Source of the DNA: Vibrio diabolicus | GTDB taxonomy: Bacteria > Pseudomonadota > Gammaproteobacteria > Enterobacterales > Vibrionaceae | NCBI GenBank assembly: GCA_001048675.1 | Contig: CCKK01000020.1 | Coordinates: forward strand, 1,054,001-1,118,000 | Direction of reading: 5' to 3' | DNA length: 64,000 nt | Part shown: in pieces, positions 43,400-52,634 of the stretch | Position numbering within the stretch: position 1 is the first letter of the stretch | Layout of the letters: each line of letters starts with the position of its first letter | Program-made: the position numbers and the translations under genes | The notes under the pieces: model-generated | The model's input: only the letters and a program-made list of their open reading frames with translations | The model's database searches: none | What the model was told of the DNA's origin: nothing

Positions 43400-43897
43400 T
43401 TAAGCAGCCTCTTTTCTTCGTTGGGCTGCTTTTTTTATCGAAAGAGTCAACGAGAATTCAGCCATAGGTTCGTCACCATGTAAGCTAGGACACAACGCGA
43501 CGATTTTTACATCGCGATTCACTCGTTCACCCGTTGCCAACGTATGATCGAGCATCTCATCAATGACATGACCATCGTTACACACAAAGTGTACATCCGC
43601 TTCCGGACGTTTTAAAAACTCGGCTTTGACGCCTTTAAATGCTAAAGAGATCGCTTCTCCTTTTTCTTGCGCCTTGCTCATAGCAAGAAAACCACCAGCT
43701 ACATCCGCCCCAACAGCTAAAGCGCCGAAATACATGCTATTCAAATGGTTCTTTGTTCTTCTTCGCAAAGGGATTCGAACCTCAACGTGCTCGCTATCTA
43801 TCGCAATGATCTTAGGGTGACAAAGCCAAATCAGAGGCACTTTAGAAAAGCCGAATAGATTTAGATACAAATTTGCACGACGTACAGCTGATAACAT
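43400..43897 (-). CDS. Hotdog-fold thioesterase-like protein (DUF4442)
   Basis: A 165-residue protein. The middle (KNHLNSMYFGALAVGADVAGGFLAM, about residues 49-73) is the hotdog helix region seen in PaaI-type and DUF4442 proteins, followed by FKGVKAEFLKRPEADVHFVC strands. The C-terminus is basic (KKAAQRRKEAA). The family is thought to act on acyl thioesters; the substrate is not known. It stands alone on the minus strand, convergent with the preceding gene. Confidence 0.75.
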   Translation of the reverse strand: MLSAVRRANLYLNLFGFSKVPLIWLCHPKIIAIDSEHVEVRIPLRRRTKNHLNSMYFGALAVGADVAGGFLAMSKAQEKGEAISLAFKGVKAEFLKRPEADVHFVCNDGHVIDEMLDHTLATGERVNRDVKIVALCPSLHGDEPMAEFSLTLSIKKAAQRRKEAA

Positions 43898-44005
43898 TTT
43901 GGTCTCCTTACCAATCTAGTCAGACCAGTTAATCAACGAAAGAAATAGATGTCAAAGAAATGTTAACAAAAGCTCGATCTCACGAGTTATTTATCCACCA
44001 ATTTA

Positions 44006-44018
44006 GTGACATTGTCAC
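44006..44018. promoter_or_regulatory. matS: matS site (MatP binding)
   Basis: GTGACATTGTCAC matches GTGACRNYGTCAC at every fixed position. It lies in the 374-base non-coding stretch between the DUF4442 gene and aroH. The rest of that stretch is AT-rich promoter DNA with no gene. MatP binds such sites throughout the terminus macrodomain. Confidence 0.82.
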
Positions 44019-44271
44019 ACAGATAAACATGAGGTTTGCCGCAGTTATCTTGATTACCTAACGGTGAGATAGATGAAATGGTTATAAATTCAAATGTATA
44101 TATATTGATTTAATGATCAAGTTTTGTCATTTATACATAAGTCATTTAAATGAATACCTACACCTTTGTATACAATTCGGTATTTCCTGGCGAAGATTCC
44201 CGTGAAACGGTTTATTCCTGCCTGTAATTCCGTTATCTTTACCCCTTCGCAATAGAGAATAAAGCTATAAC

Positions 44272-45330
44272 ATGCCTATAAAAACAGATGAATTGAGAAC
44301 CCAACCTTTGGGTCCAATGCCTACCCCAGCAGAGCTAGGTAGTGTACATCCTATTACGGATGACGTTGCAGACCGTATCGCTCAATCTCGTCGTCAGATT
44401 GAAAACATTTTATCGGGTGAAGACGATCGCCTTCTTGCGATTGTAGGTCCGTGTTCTGTTCACGACACTGAAGCTGCCATTGATTACGCCACTCGCCTGA
44501 GTGAAATCCAAGACAAGTACAAAGACGAACTGTTTATCGTGATGCGTACTTACTTTGAAAAGCCTCGTACAGTAGTTGGTTGGAAAGGTTTAATTACCGA
44601 CCCTAATCTAGATGGCTCTTACGCGCTTGAAGCTGGTCTCCATAAAGCACGTAAACTACTACTGGATATCAACAAGCTTGGTCTTGCGACTGCTACTGAG
44701 TTTCTTGATATGATTACTGGTCAATACATAGCGGATTTGATCACGTGGGGCGCGATCGGTGCTCGTACAACAGAATCGCAAATTCACCGTGAAATGGCAT
44801 CGGCGCTGTCTTGCCCAGTTGGTTTCAAAAATGGCACAAATGGCAACGTAAAAATTGCAATTGATGCAATTCGCGCATCGAAAGCCTCGCATTACTTCTA
44901 CTCTCCAGATAAGAATGGCCGCATGACGGTTTATCGTACAAGTGGTAACCCATATGGTCATATTATTTTACGCGGCGGAGAGAAAGGCCCGAACTTTGAT
45001 GAAGCGTCAGTAAAACAAGCGTGTGATGCTCTAGCCGAGTTTGGCTTGCCACAACGTTTGGTTGTGGATTTCAGCCACGCAAACTGTCAGAAGCAGCACA
45101 GAAAACAAATCGACGTTGCTCAAGACATTTGTAACCAAATTAAGTCAGGCAGTACTCGTATTGCGGGTATCATGGCTGAAAGCTTTATTCTTGAAGGCAA
45201 TCAGCCAATGACTGACATCAACAACCTAACGTATGGTCAATCTATTACAGACCCATGCCTAGGCTGGGAAGATACTGCTACAATGCTAGATATGCTGGCA
45301 AACGCCGTTAAATCCCGAAAGTCCCTATAA
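44272..45330 (+). CDS. aroH: DAHP synthase, Trp-sensitive type
   Basis: A 352-residue class I DAHP synthase, condensing PEP and erythrose-4-phosphate as the first shikimate step. Core motifs are VGPCSVHD, MRTYFEKPRTVVGWKGL, GARTTESQIHREMASAL, CPVGFKNGTNG, DFSHANCQKQH and GIMAESF. The opening (KTDELRTQPLGPMPTPAEL) resembles E. coli AroH (TDELRT...TPAEL) more than AroF or AroG, so Trp feedback is likely but not certain. It precedes yajQ by 21 bases, perhaps cotranscribed. Confidence 0.9.
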   Translation: MPIKTDELRTQPLGPMPTPAELGSVHPITDDVADRIAQSRRQIENILSGEDDRLLAIVGPCSVHDTEAAIDYATRLSEIQDKYKDELFIVMRTYFEKPRTVVGWKGLITDPNLDGSYALEAGLHKARKLLLDINKLGLATATEFLDMITGQYIADLITWGAIGARTTESQIHREMASALSCPVGFKNGTNGNVKIAIDAIRASKASHYFYSPDKNGRMTVYRTSGNPYGHIILRGGEKGPNFDEASVKQACDALAEFGLPQRLVVDFSHANCQKQHRKQIDVAQDICNQIKSGSTRIAGIMAESFILEGNQPMTDINNLTYGQSITDPCLGWEDTATMLDMLANAVKSRKSL

Positions 45331-45351
45331 CAAAATAATCAAGGAATCTTC

Positions 45352-45834
45352 ATGCCATCGTTTGATATTGTTTCTGAAATCGATACGGTTGAACTACGTA
45401 ATGCCGTTGATAATGCTAACCGTGAATTGTCTACTCGTTTCGATTTCCGCAACGTTAATGCGAGCTTTGAGCTAGTAGAAGAAAACGTAAAAATGTCTGC
45501 GGAAGGTGACTTCCAACTTAAGCAAATGCGCGATATTTTACGTAGCCACTTGGCAAAGCGTAATATTGATGCAAACGCAATGGATGCACAGGACCCAGAT
45601 GTAACTGGTAAGAACTGGCACCAAACTCTGCTTTTCCGCCAAGGTATCGATACACCAACAGCCAAAAAAGTAGTGAAACTTATCAAAGACGCAAAGTTAA
45701 AAGTACAAGCCTCTATTCAAGGCGACAAGGTACGTGTTACTGGTAAGAAACGTGATGACCTGCAAGCGACAATGGCAGCGATTCGTGAAGCAGAGATGGG
45801 CATACCATTCCAGTTTAACAACTTCCGTGATTAA
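45352..45834 (+). CDS. yajQ: YajQ family nucleotide-binding protein
   Basis: A 160-residue protein starting MPSFDIVSEIDTVELRNAVD, the family signature, with FDFRNVNASFEL and KVRVTGKKRDDLQ. Two ferredoxin-like halves. Homologues bind RNA, tRNA or cyclic di-GMP in different species. Its place after a DAHP synthase and before a strong terminator suggests the two form one unit. Confidence 0.94.
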   Translation: MPSFDIVSEIDTVELRNAVDNANRELSTRFDFRNVNASFELVEENVKMSAEGDFQLKQMRDILRSHLAKRNIDANAMDAQDPDVTGKNWHQTLLFRQGIDTPTAKKVVKLIKDAKLKVQASIQGDKVRVTGKKRDDLQATMAAIREAEMGIPFQFNNFRD

Positions 45835-45858
45835 TCAGTCTGAGAAGTAACTTAGTTT

Positions 45859-45891
45859 AAAAACGCCAGCGCATAGTTCGCTGGCGTTTTT
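45859..45891 (+). terminator. aroH-yajQ terminator
   Basis: A perfect 13-base stem: AAAAACGCCAGCG (45859-45871) with CGCTGGCGTTTTT (45879-45891), with T runs both ways. It faces the convergent siroheme gene. Confidence 0.88.
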
Positions 45892-45936
45892 GTTGGCCTT
45901 TTAATCGAGAAGCCAAGTGCCCACTTTTTAACGTGG

Positions 45937-46857
45937 TTATATCACTAAGTCCTGCCCTTGCAGCAATAAGAACTCGCTCGTCCCTTTAGGGATAAACACG
46001 CAAACTCGAAGCTTTTCAGATTTAGCCTTGGTCAACATATCAGAGAGTTCAGCTGCGCTGGAGAAAGCTTCTCGCTCTGCATCTCTTCGTATTAGCTCTA
46101 ACACGTTCGCTTCGCATCGAGTTGAGTAAAGTGCTAGCTCGGCTTGTTGCATGTAGCGCACAGCCTTAATTGGCAACATCTCAACGTCTTTCCCTACCTG
46201 TATCCAAGTACAACTTCCTTTTTCATCCAAAGGTGTTGCCATGGTCGCTTGGTAAATCGTTTCTAACTCTCTATTATCCCGCGCGTTTTCAACCTCAGGA
46301 TTCGAGAAGAATTGCTCCCAAAACTTACGACGTAAATCGACGCTAGGTAGTGCTTCTTTAATCGAATTACGCTTTGAGTTAGCAAAGTCCGCCATCAACC
46401 CCATGTTTTGTGGCAGTATCGATTCAAGCTTTTCACGGATGTTTCGAATTAAAACTGGTGAGGCACCGCCACTAGAAATAGCAATTTGTATGCGGCCACG
46501 ATTGATCATAGAGGGCGTAATGAAGTCACAATAAGGCTTATCATCAACAACGTTCACTAGGATGCCTAATTCTTTCGCATCTTTATACACTTGGTGATTT
46601 AGCTCTGGATTATCTGTCGTGGCCCACACTTGAACAAAGTTTTTAGTGACAATGTCACTCGAATAGAAACGTTGCACCCAGCGCACTTGATGCTCTGCAG
46701 CAAGCTTAGACAGAAAATCGACCAACGTTGGAGAAACGATAGTGACATCCGCCCCTGCTTTTAGCAAAGCTTCCACCTTTCTGCTTGCCACTTCACCGCC
46801 GCCCACGACAAGAACGGGTTTATTGATTAAATCTAAGAACAGAGGAAAATATCGCAT
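45937..46857 (-). CDS. Precorrin-2 dehydrogenase / ferrochelatase with a decayed methyltransferase tail
   Basis: A 306-residue protein. Residues 1-205 are the CysG N-terminal (Met8p-like) siroheme synthase: Rossmann GGGEVASRKVEALLKAGA near 19-36, then NVVDDKPYCDFITPS, SSGGASPVLIRNIREK. This part makes sirohydrochlorin and inserts iron for sulfite and nitrite reductases. Residues about 215-306 align by eye with the start of the SUMT methyltransferase domain of full CysG (KAVRYMQQAELALYS, VLELIRRDAER), but the SAM motif G-x-GPGD is replaced (WIQVGKDVEML) and the rest of the domain is missing. The gene contains a matS site at 46646. Confidence 0.88.
   Translation of the reverse strand: MRYFPLFLDLINKPVLVVGGGEVASRKVEALLKAGADVTIVSPTLVDFLSKLAAEHQVRWVQRFYSSDIVTKNFVQVWATTDNPELNHQVYKDAKELGILVNVVDDKPYCDFITPSMINRGRIQIAISSGGASPVLIRNIREKLESILPQNMGLMADFANSKRNSIKEALPSVDLRRKFWEQFFSNPEVENARDNRELETIYQATMATPLDEKGSCTWIQVGKDVEMLPIKAVRYMQQAELALYSTRCEANVLELIRRDAEREAFSSAAELSDMLTKAKSEKLRVCVFIPKGTSEFLLLQGQDLVI
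46646..46658. promoter_or_regulatory. matS: matS site inside the siroheme gene
   Basis: GTGACAATGTCAC matches GTGACRNYGTCAC fully. It is 2.6 kb from the other perfect site at 44006. It lies within codons of the siroheme enzyme, as matS sites often do. Confidence 0.82.
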
Positions 46858-47317
46858 TTCAATCCATGATTACTCTAATTAGCTGTTGCAGACCATGCTA
46901 CCAAAAATGGGGCAAGCTCATCACCCTGTTTCGGTATCACAAATAATTTTTGTTCGAATTTTTACTGAACTTCACCAAGCTCAGCTAATGACAGTTTTAA
47001 TAACAACTTTTTATTCTCTTGTATTGTTCACTCTTCTATTGATTGTTCTGATGCACCAAATTGTCCATGATTTGCACTATTTACAAACAATTAACATTTC
47101 GTCATTCTAAATCTCAAGGCGCTTTGTAAGTTCTCTCAAAACTTCATTTAAATTATATATTTGAGAATTAACAGATCCTTTCCTACGCTTATAACTGGTT
47201 GATCTATCGAATACCGTTTCTTCGAAAATCAATCACGTAGGACGATAACTCTAACGAATTGGACACGTTATTTCAGGTCACTCCTGATTAAACATGGATC
47301 ATACAGGAAGGATACAA
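46858..47317. other. Upstream region of the aap operon
   Basis: About 460 bases between the divergent siroheme gene and aapJ. AT-rich and probably promoter DNA. A short open frame on the plus strand (46886-47110) has no good ribosome site and no recognisable domain, so I do not call it. Confidence 0.5.
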
Positions 47318-48346
47318 ATGGCAAATAAACTCACAGTTCTTGCTTCCGTCGTAGCGGCTTCTACTGCGATGATGGCAACATCAGCTCAAGCAGCAGACAC
47401 TACTCTGGACAAAGTCACAAAACAAGGTTTTCTTACTTGTGGCGTAAGTACCGGTCTACCTGGTTTCTCTAACCCTAACTCAAAAGGTGAATGGGAAGGT
47501 ATCGACGTAGAATATTGCCAAGCACTGGCTGCAGCCGTTCTTGGGGATAAAACGAAAGTTAAATATGTACCCCTAACCGCGAAAGAACGTTTCACTGCGC
47601 TTCAATCAGGTGAGATTGATGTGCTTTCTCGTAACACCACCTGGACACTGCATCGTGATACTGCACTTGGCCTCAACTTCGTAGGGGTAAACTACTACGA
47701 TGGTCAAGGCTTCATGGTGAAGAAAGATCTTGGCATCTCAAGCGCAAAAGAGCTTGATGGTGCATCAGTTTGCGTACAGTCCGGTACAACAACTGAGCTG
47801 AACCTTGCTGACTACTTCCGTAATAGCGGTATGTCATATAAGCCAGTCGTATTTGATACAGCAGCCCAAACGTCAAAAGGTTTCGATGCAGGACGTTGTG
47901 ATGTGTTAACGACTGACCAATCTGGTCTTTATGCATTGCGCCTGAACCTGAAAGATCCCTCTTCTGCAGCCGTTCTTCCGGAAATCATTTCTAAAGAACC
48001 ACTAGGTCCCGTCGTTCGTCAAGGTGATGACCAATGGTTCAACATTGCGAAGTGGACATTGTCAGCAATGATTAACGCCGAAGAGTATGGTATTAGTTCG
48101 AAAAATGCGGATGAAATGCTGAAATCGAAAGATCCAAACATCAAACGTATTCTTGGTGTTGACGGTCCGAAAGGCAAAGGTTTGGGTATTCGTGATGATT
48201 GGGGCTACCAAGTTATCAAGCAAGTCGGTAACTATGGTGAAAGCTTCGAACGCACAGTCGGTACTGGTTCGCCGTTAGAAATTTCTCGTGGCGTTAATGC
48301 GCTATGGAATGCAGGCGGCTTTATGTACGCGCCACCAATCCGATAG
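47318..48346 (+). CDS. aapJ: General L-amino-acid ABC transporter, periplasmic binding protein AapJ
   Basis: A 342-residue protein. ATG 47318 (MANKLTVLASVVAASTAMM) is behind AGGAAGGA. A signal peptide ends near residue 26 (SAQA). The mature part is a family 3 solute-binding protein (GFLTCGVSTGLPGFSNP, GIDVEYCQALAAAVLG, PLTAKERFTALQSGEIDVL). It captures a broad range of amino acids in the periplasm and hands them to AapQM. A hairpin with a T run follows the gene, so the binding protein should be made in excess over the permeases. Confidence 0.94.
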   Translation: MANKLTVLASVVAASTAMMATSAQAADTTLDKVTKQGFLTCGVSTGLPGFSNPNSKGEWEGIDVEYCQALAAAVLGDKTKVKYVPLTAKERFTALQSGEIDVLSRNTTWTLHRDTALGLNFVGVNYYDGQGFMVKKDLGISSAKELDGASVCVQSGTTTELNLADYFRNSGMSYKPVVFDTAAQTSKGFDAGRCDVLTTDQSGLYALRLNLKDPSSAAVLPEIISKEPLGPVVRQGDDQWFNIAKWTLSAMINAEEYGISSKNADEMLKSKDPNIKRILGVDGPKGKGLGIRDDWGYQVIKQVGNYGESFERTVGTGSPLEISRGVNALWNAGGFMYAPPIR

Positions 48347-48359
48347 AACGAGTTAATCA

Positions 48360-48382
48360 GGGCGGTTCATGCCGCCCTTTTT
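48360..48382 (+). terminator. Terminator or attenuator between aapJ and aapQ
   Basis: GGGCGG (48360-48365), loop TTCATG, CCGCCC (48372-48377), then TTTTT. Typical after binding-protein genes. Partial read-through would feed aapQMP. Confidence 0.8.
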
Positions 48383-48564
48383 CTTGATTTTATCCATCTG
48401 TATGAGTAAGGACCGCTCATTGAATGGCAAGAAGTATTCGCTTAGATAGGCTATTTCAACTCGAATATCGCCGTTTAGCTCTGGTGAAAACATGCTTCGA
48501 CCAGCAAGGACGTGACTATTTATACAGGGAGATATCTATAACTAAGGTTTGAGGTTATCGCTGT

Positions 48565-49771
48565 ATGAAACCGACAAAAGATGCATCGCCAAGTACGATG
48601 TCCAAACCGAGCGGAAGCAAGAGCTTGATTTATAATCCCGCCTTTCGTTCTGCTATTTTCCAGATCATTGCCATAGCTGCACTGGTATTTTTCTTTTACA
48701 CGATTATAAATAACGCACTGAACAACTTAGATGCTCGTGGGATCGCTACGGGTTTCGGTTTTTTAAATTCAAGAAGCCGGGTTTGGTATCGGGCTGACGC
48801 TAATTGAATACGATGAAACGTACTCTTACGGCAGAACGTTTATTATTGGCCTTCTTAATACAGCGCTGGTCTCCGTATTAGGTATTATTCTGGCTACCGT
48901 GATTGGTTTTACCATGGGGGTCGCTCGCCTTTCTTCTAACTGGTTAGTAAGTCGCTTGGCTGCTGTTTATATCGAAACGTTCCGAAATATCCCACTTCTT
49001 CTACAAATATTTTTCTGGTATTTCGCTGTTCTTCAAGCATTACCCTCACCTCGTCAAAGCTTGAGCCTTGGCGAAGCCATCTTCTTGAATGTTCGTGGTT
49101 TATATTTTCCAGCACCAGAAATGGAGCCAGGCAGTGGCTTTGTTATTGCTGCATTAATCTTCGGGGTGATCGCCAGCTTGCTGATCAATGTATGGGCGAA
49201 TAACAAGCAACGCCTAACTGGACAACAAACGCCAATGGGAAGAATAGCTTTAGGCTTAGTCGTTGGCCTTCCGCTGATTGTCTACTTCCTTGCTGGTATG
49301 CCAATTTCACTAAATTATCCTGAACTGAAAGGGTTTAACTTCCAAGGTGGTATTAGCATTATTCCTGAACTTGCTGCACTACTTTTGGCACTGAGCGTTT
49401 ATACCGCCTCCTTCATTGCCGAAATTGTACGTTCTGGTATTAATGCGGTTAGCCATGGTCAAACGGAAGCGGCGATGTCGCTGGGCTTACCACGCGCGAA
49501 AACTTTAAAGCTTGTTGTCATTCCGCAAGCGTTACGAATTATTATTCCACCTTTAACCAGTCAATATCTCAACCTCACCAAAAACTCATCGTTAGCGATG
49601 GCGATTGGTTACCCAGATCTTGTCTCTGTCTTTGCTGGTACTACCCTGAACCAAACGGGGCAAGCGATTGAGATCATTGCGATGACGATGGGCGTGTACT
49701 TAACCTTAAGTCTGATTACGTCTGCATTAATGAACTTGTATAACCGTAAAGTCGCACTGGTGGAGAGATAA
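48565..49771 (+). pseudogene. aapQ: Amino-acid ABC permease AapQ, broken by one extra base
   Basis: The N-terminal frame (from ATG 48565, MKPTKDASPSTMSK) reads to GIATGFGFLN near 48770 and then runs to a stop at 48807. The next frame reads EAGFGIGLTLIEYDETYSYGR and continues to 49771 with a normal permease, including the TAAMSLGLP-like EAAMSLGLPRAKTLK coupling loop. The length is 1,207 bases, one more than a multiple of three. Removing one base around AATTCAAGAAG restores a 401-residue protein, the usual AapQ length. Either a sequencing error or a real lesion that would inactivate the transporter. Confidence 0.88.
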
Positions 49772-49772
49772 T

Positions 49773-50870
49773 ATGAGTACTCATCAATTTCAACCGGATC
49801 TCCCACCACCAGCCAATACCGTCGGCTTTGTTGGTTGGATGCGGAAAAACCTATTTAATGGACCTGTCAATTCCATTGTTACCGTAATTCTTGCTTATCT
49901 TGTCTTTAGTGCAATTTGGCATATCGTTGATTGGGCGTTTATCAACGCGGACTGGATTGGTTCGACGCGTGACGATTGCAGCCGAGAAGGTGCTTGCTGG
50001 GTATTTATCAGCGTGCGCTGGGAGCAGTTCATGTACGGTTTCTATCCTGAGTCTGAACTGTGGCGCCCTCGCCTTTTCTACATCACATTGGCTATATTTA
50101 CTGTGTTGCTAGCGTATGAAAAGACACCGAAACGGATTTGGATTTGGCTTTTCTTCGTAAACATCTACCCATTCATTATCGCTGGGCTGTTATATGGTGG
50201 GATATTTGGGCTAGAAGTGGTCGATACACACAAATGGGGCGGATTACTCGTTACGCTCATCATTGCGTTAGTCGGTATTGTCGTTTCATTACCGATTGGT
50301 GTGGTACTCGCGCTCGGTAGACGTTCAGAGATGCCCATCATTCGCAGTATTTGTACCGTCTATATTGAAGTTTGGCGTGGTGTGCCACTGATTACCGTTC
50401 TGTTCATGGCTTCCGTTATGCTGCCTTTGTTTATGTCCGAAGGGTCCGAGACAGACAAACTTATTCGCGCTCTTATTGGTGTGGTGATGTTTGCCTCGGC
50501 TTATATGGCAGAAGTGGTACGGGGCGGCTTGCAAGCGATTCCAAAAGGCCAATATGAGGCTGCCGACGCACTTGGGTTAAGTTACTGGAAAAAAACAGGG
50601 CTTATTATCTTGCCGCAAGCGCTGAAGATTACGATCCCTTCTATCGTGAACACGTTTATCGGATTGTTTAAAGACACCAGTTTGGTTCTTATCATTGGTA
50701 TGTTTGACGTACTAGGTATAGGACAAGCAGCAAACACCGACCCTGACTGGCTAGGCTTTGCTACTGAAAGTTATGTATTTGTCGCGTTAGTGTTTTGGGT
50801 ATTTTGTTTTGGCATGTCGCGTTATTCGATATGGCTTGAAAACAAACTTCATACCGGTCACAAACGATAA
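49773..50870 (+). CDS. aapM: Amino-acid ABC permease AapM
   Basis: A 365-residue inner-membrane permease with a long N-terminal part (first helix near 33-55, NSIVTVILAYLVFSAIWH). The C-terminal transport domain has the coupling loop EAADALGLSYWKKTGLIILPQALK near 272-295. It pairs with AapQ to form the membrane channel. It starts one base after the aapQ stop and is followed 23 bases later by aapP. Confidence 0.94.
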   Translation: MSTHQFQPDLPPPANTVGFVGWMRKNLFNGPVNSIVTVILAYLVFSAIWHIVDWAFINADWIGSTRDDCSREGACWVFISVRWEQFMYGFYPESELWRPRLFYITLAIFTVLLAYEKTPKRIWIWLFFVNIYPFIIAGLLYGGIFGLEVVDTHKWGGLLVTLIIALVGIVVSLPIGVVLALGRRSEMPIIRSICTVYIEVWRGVPLITVLFMASVMLPLFMSEGSETDKLIRALIGVVMFASAYMAEVVRGGLQAIPKGQYEAADALGLSYWKKTGLIILPQALKITIPSIVNTFIGLFKDTSLVLIIGMFDVLGIGQAANTDPDWLGFATESYVFVALVFWVFCFGMSRYSIWLENKLHTGHKR

Positions 50871-50893
50871 CTCATCAAGCTCAAGGACGTATT

Positions 50894-51643
50894 ATGACGC
50901 AACAACAAGACTATATGATCCAATTGAAGGACATGAATAAATGGTATGGTGAGTTTCACGTACTAAAAAATATTAACCTCGATGTTAAGCGCGGGGAAAA
51001 AATCGTAATCTGTGGCCCATCAGGGTCAGGAAAATCAACGATGATTCGCTGTATTAACCGCCTCGAAGAGCACCAAGCTGGTAGCATCTATGTTTCCGGT
51101 ACGGAGTTAACTGAAGATTTAAAAAATATTGAAGCTGTGCGCCGTGAAGTGGGCATGTGCTTTCAGCACTTTAACCTCTTCCCTCATTTAACTGTACTGG
51201 AAAACTGTACGCTCGCGCCTATTTGGGTGAAGAAGATGCCTAAAGATGAGGCAGAAGCGGTCGCGATGAAATATCTGGAACGCGTTAAAATTCCGGACCA
51301 AGCAGAGAAATATCCTGGCCAGTTGTCTGGTGGTCAGCAACAACGCGTGGCGATTGCCCGTTCATTGTGTATGAACCCTAAAGTTATGCTTTTTGATGAA
51401 CCAACATCAGCGCTTGATCCGGAGATGGTTCGCGAAGTGTTGGATGTAATGGTCGAGCTCGCCGAGGAAGGCATGACCATGCTCTGTGTGACACATGAAA
51501 TGGGGTTTGCGAAAGAGGTTGCCGATCGTGTGATATTTATGGACGCAGGAGAGATCATCGAAGAGAACAACCCCGTTGATTTCTTTGAAAACCCTCAATC
51601 AGATCGAACTCAAAATTTCCTAGCGCAAATCTTACATCACTAA
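50894..51643 (+). CDS. aapP: Amino-acid ABC ATPase AapP
   Basis: A 249-residue ATPase: Walker A GPSGSGKST, Q-loop CFQHFNLFPH, signature LSGGQQQR, Walker B VMLFDEPTSALDPE and switch histidine in VTHEMGFA. It energises import by AapQM. Last gene of the operon, followed by a terminator at 51666-51699. Confidence 0.95.
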   Translation: MTQQQDYMIQLKDMNKWYGEFHVLKNINLDVKRGEKIVICGPSGSGKSTMIRCINRLEEHQAGSIYVSGTELTEDLKNIEAVRREVGMCFQHFNLFPHLTVLENCTLAPIWVKKMPKDEAEAVAMKYLERVKIPDQAEKYPGQLSGGQQQRVAIARSLCMNPKVMLFDEPTSALDPEMVREVLDVMVELAEEGMTMLCVTHEMGFAKEVADRVIFMDAGEIIEENNPVDFFENPQSDRTQNFLAQILHH

Positions 51644-51665
51644 GATCTTTTGCAATTGGCATAAT

Positions 51666-51699
51666 AAAAGCACTGATTTCAATGAAGTCAGTGCTTTTT
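51666..51699 (+). terminator. aap operon terminator
   Basis: AAAAGCACTGA (51666-51676) pairs with TCAGTGCTTTT (51688-51698), then a T run. Confidence 0.85.
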
Positions 51700-51893
51700 G
51701 TTACTAAATTCAAAATTCTGTGTGACAATTGCTATGACTTTGCTCTGCAGTAATATTGTGTTACAAGTTGTCAAATACATAACATCTTATTTCTATTATT
51801 ATTTTATCTAAGTTACGCATGGTTAGGGCTTGATTTTTTGAACTTTCAATCCCATAAATGTACTTAAAAGAAAGTCTCTTATCGAGGAAGATT

Positions 51894-52556
51894 ATGAACA
51901 GTCCAATGTTTACCCGCACTTCAACACAAGAAAGTGCTCTACAAACAAACAAAGTGTTGCGTAATACTTACGCACTACTTTCAATGACGCTTTTATGGTC
52001 GGCAGTCGTTGCTGGCGTAGCAATGGCATTTAACCTGCCACATCCAGGGATCATCCTAATGTTGGTTGGTTTCTACGGCCTGTTATTCTTAACAGAGAAA
52101 AACCGTAACAACAGCCTTGGCCTTGTGTTTACGTTCTTATTCACTGGTTTCTTAGGCTACACTATTGGTCCAATCTTAAACATGTACATCGGTGCTGGGA
52201 TGGGCGATATCGTATTAACCGCTCTAGGTGGTACGGCGCTATCTTTCATGGCGGCATCAGCTTATGCACTAACAACAAAACGTGACCTATCTATGATGGG
52301 CGGCTTGATGCTATCGCTGTTTGTTGTGCTTGTTGTGGGTATGATTGCAAGCTTCTTTATTCAATCAACCATTTTACACTTGGCGTTGAGCAGCTTGTTT
52401 ATCATTTTCTCTACGATGGCGATCCTGATGACAACACAAAGCATTATTCGTGGCGGTGAAACAAACTACATCTCTGCGACAGTAACTTTGTATGTATCAA
52501 TTTACAACATCTTCATCAGCCTACTAAGCATTCTAGGTATTATGAACGACGATTAA
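51894..52556 (+). CDS. yccA: Bax inhibitor-1 family membrane protein YccA
   Basis: A 220-residue protein. The start ATG 51894 (MNSPMFTRTSTQ) follows GAGGA; the frame from 51858 is extra. Seven hydrophobic helices cover residues about 25-217. YccA is a substrate and modulator of the FtsH protease at the inner membrane in E. coli. It is grouped with tusE, yccX and rlmI as in E. coli, though here other genes are inserted between them. Confidence 0.9.
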   Translation: MNSPMFTRTSTQESALQTNKVLRNTYALLSMTLLWSAVVAGVAMAFNLPHPGIILMLVGFYGLLFLTEKNRNNSLGLVFTFLFTGFLGYTIGPILNMYIGAGMGDIVLTALGGTALSFMAASAYALTTKRDLSMMGGLMLSLFVVLVVGMIASFFIQSTILHLALSSLFIIFSTMAILMTTQSIIRGGETNYISATVTLYVSIYNIFISLLSILGIMNDD

Positions 52557-52580
52557 TCGTTCAACACAAGATGAAATTTA

Positions 52581-52613
52581 AAAAGCCCGAAGGTATTTTC
52601 CTTCGGGCTTTTT
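52581..52613. terminator. yccA terminator (also serves the convergent gene)
   Basis: A perfect 13-base stem: AAAAGCCCGAAGG (52581-52593) with CCTTCGGGCTTTT (52600-52612), with T runs on both strands. Confidence 0.87.
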
Positions 52614-52634
52614 CTTTGTCAGTGGTTAAGTACA

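Noticed and set aside
46886..47110. 74-codon plus-strand frame before aapJ
   Set aside because: No good ribosome site or recognisable domain. It lies in promoter DNA, and its hydrophobic end follows from AT-rich sequence.
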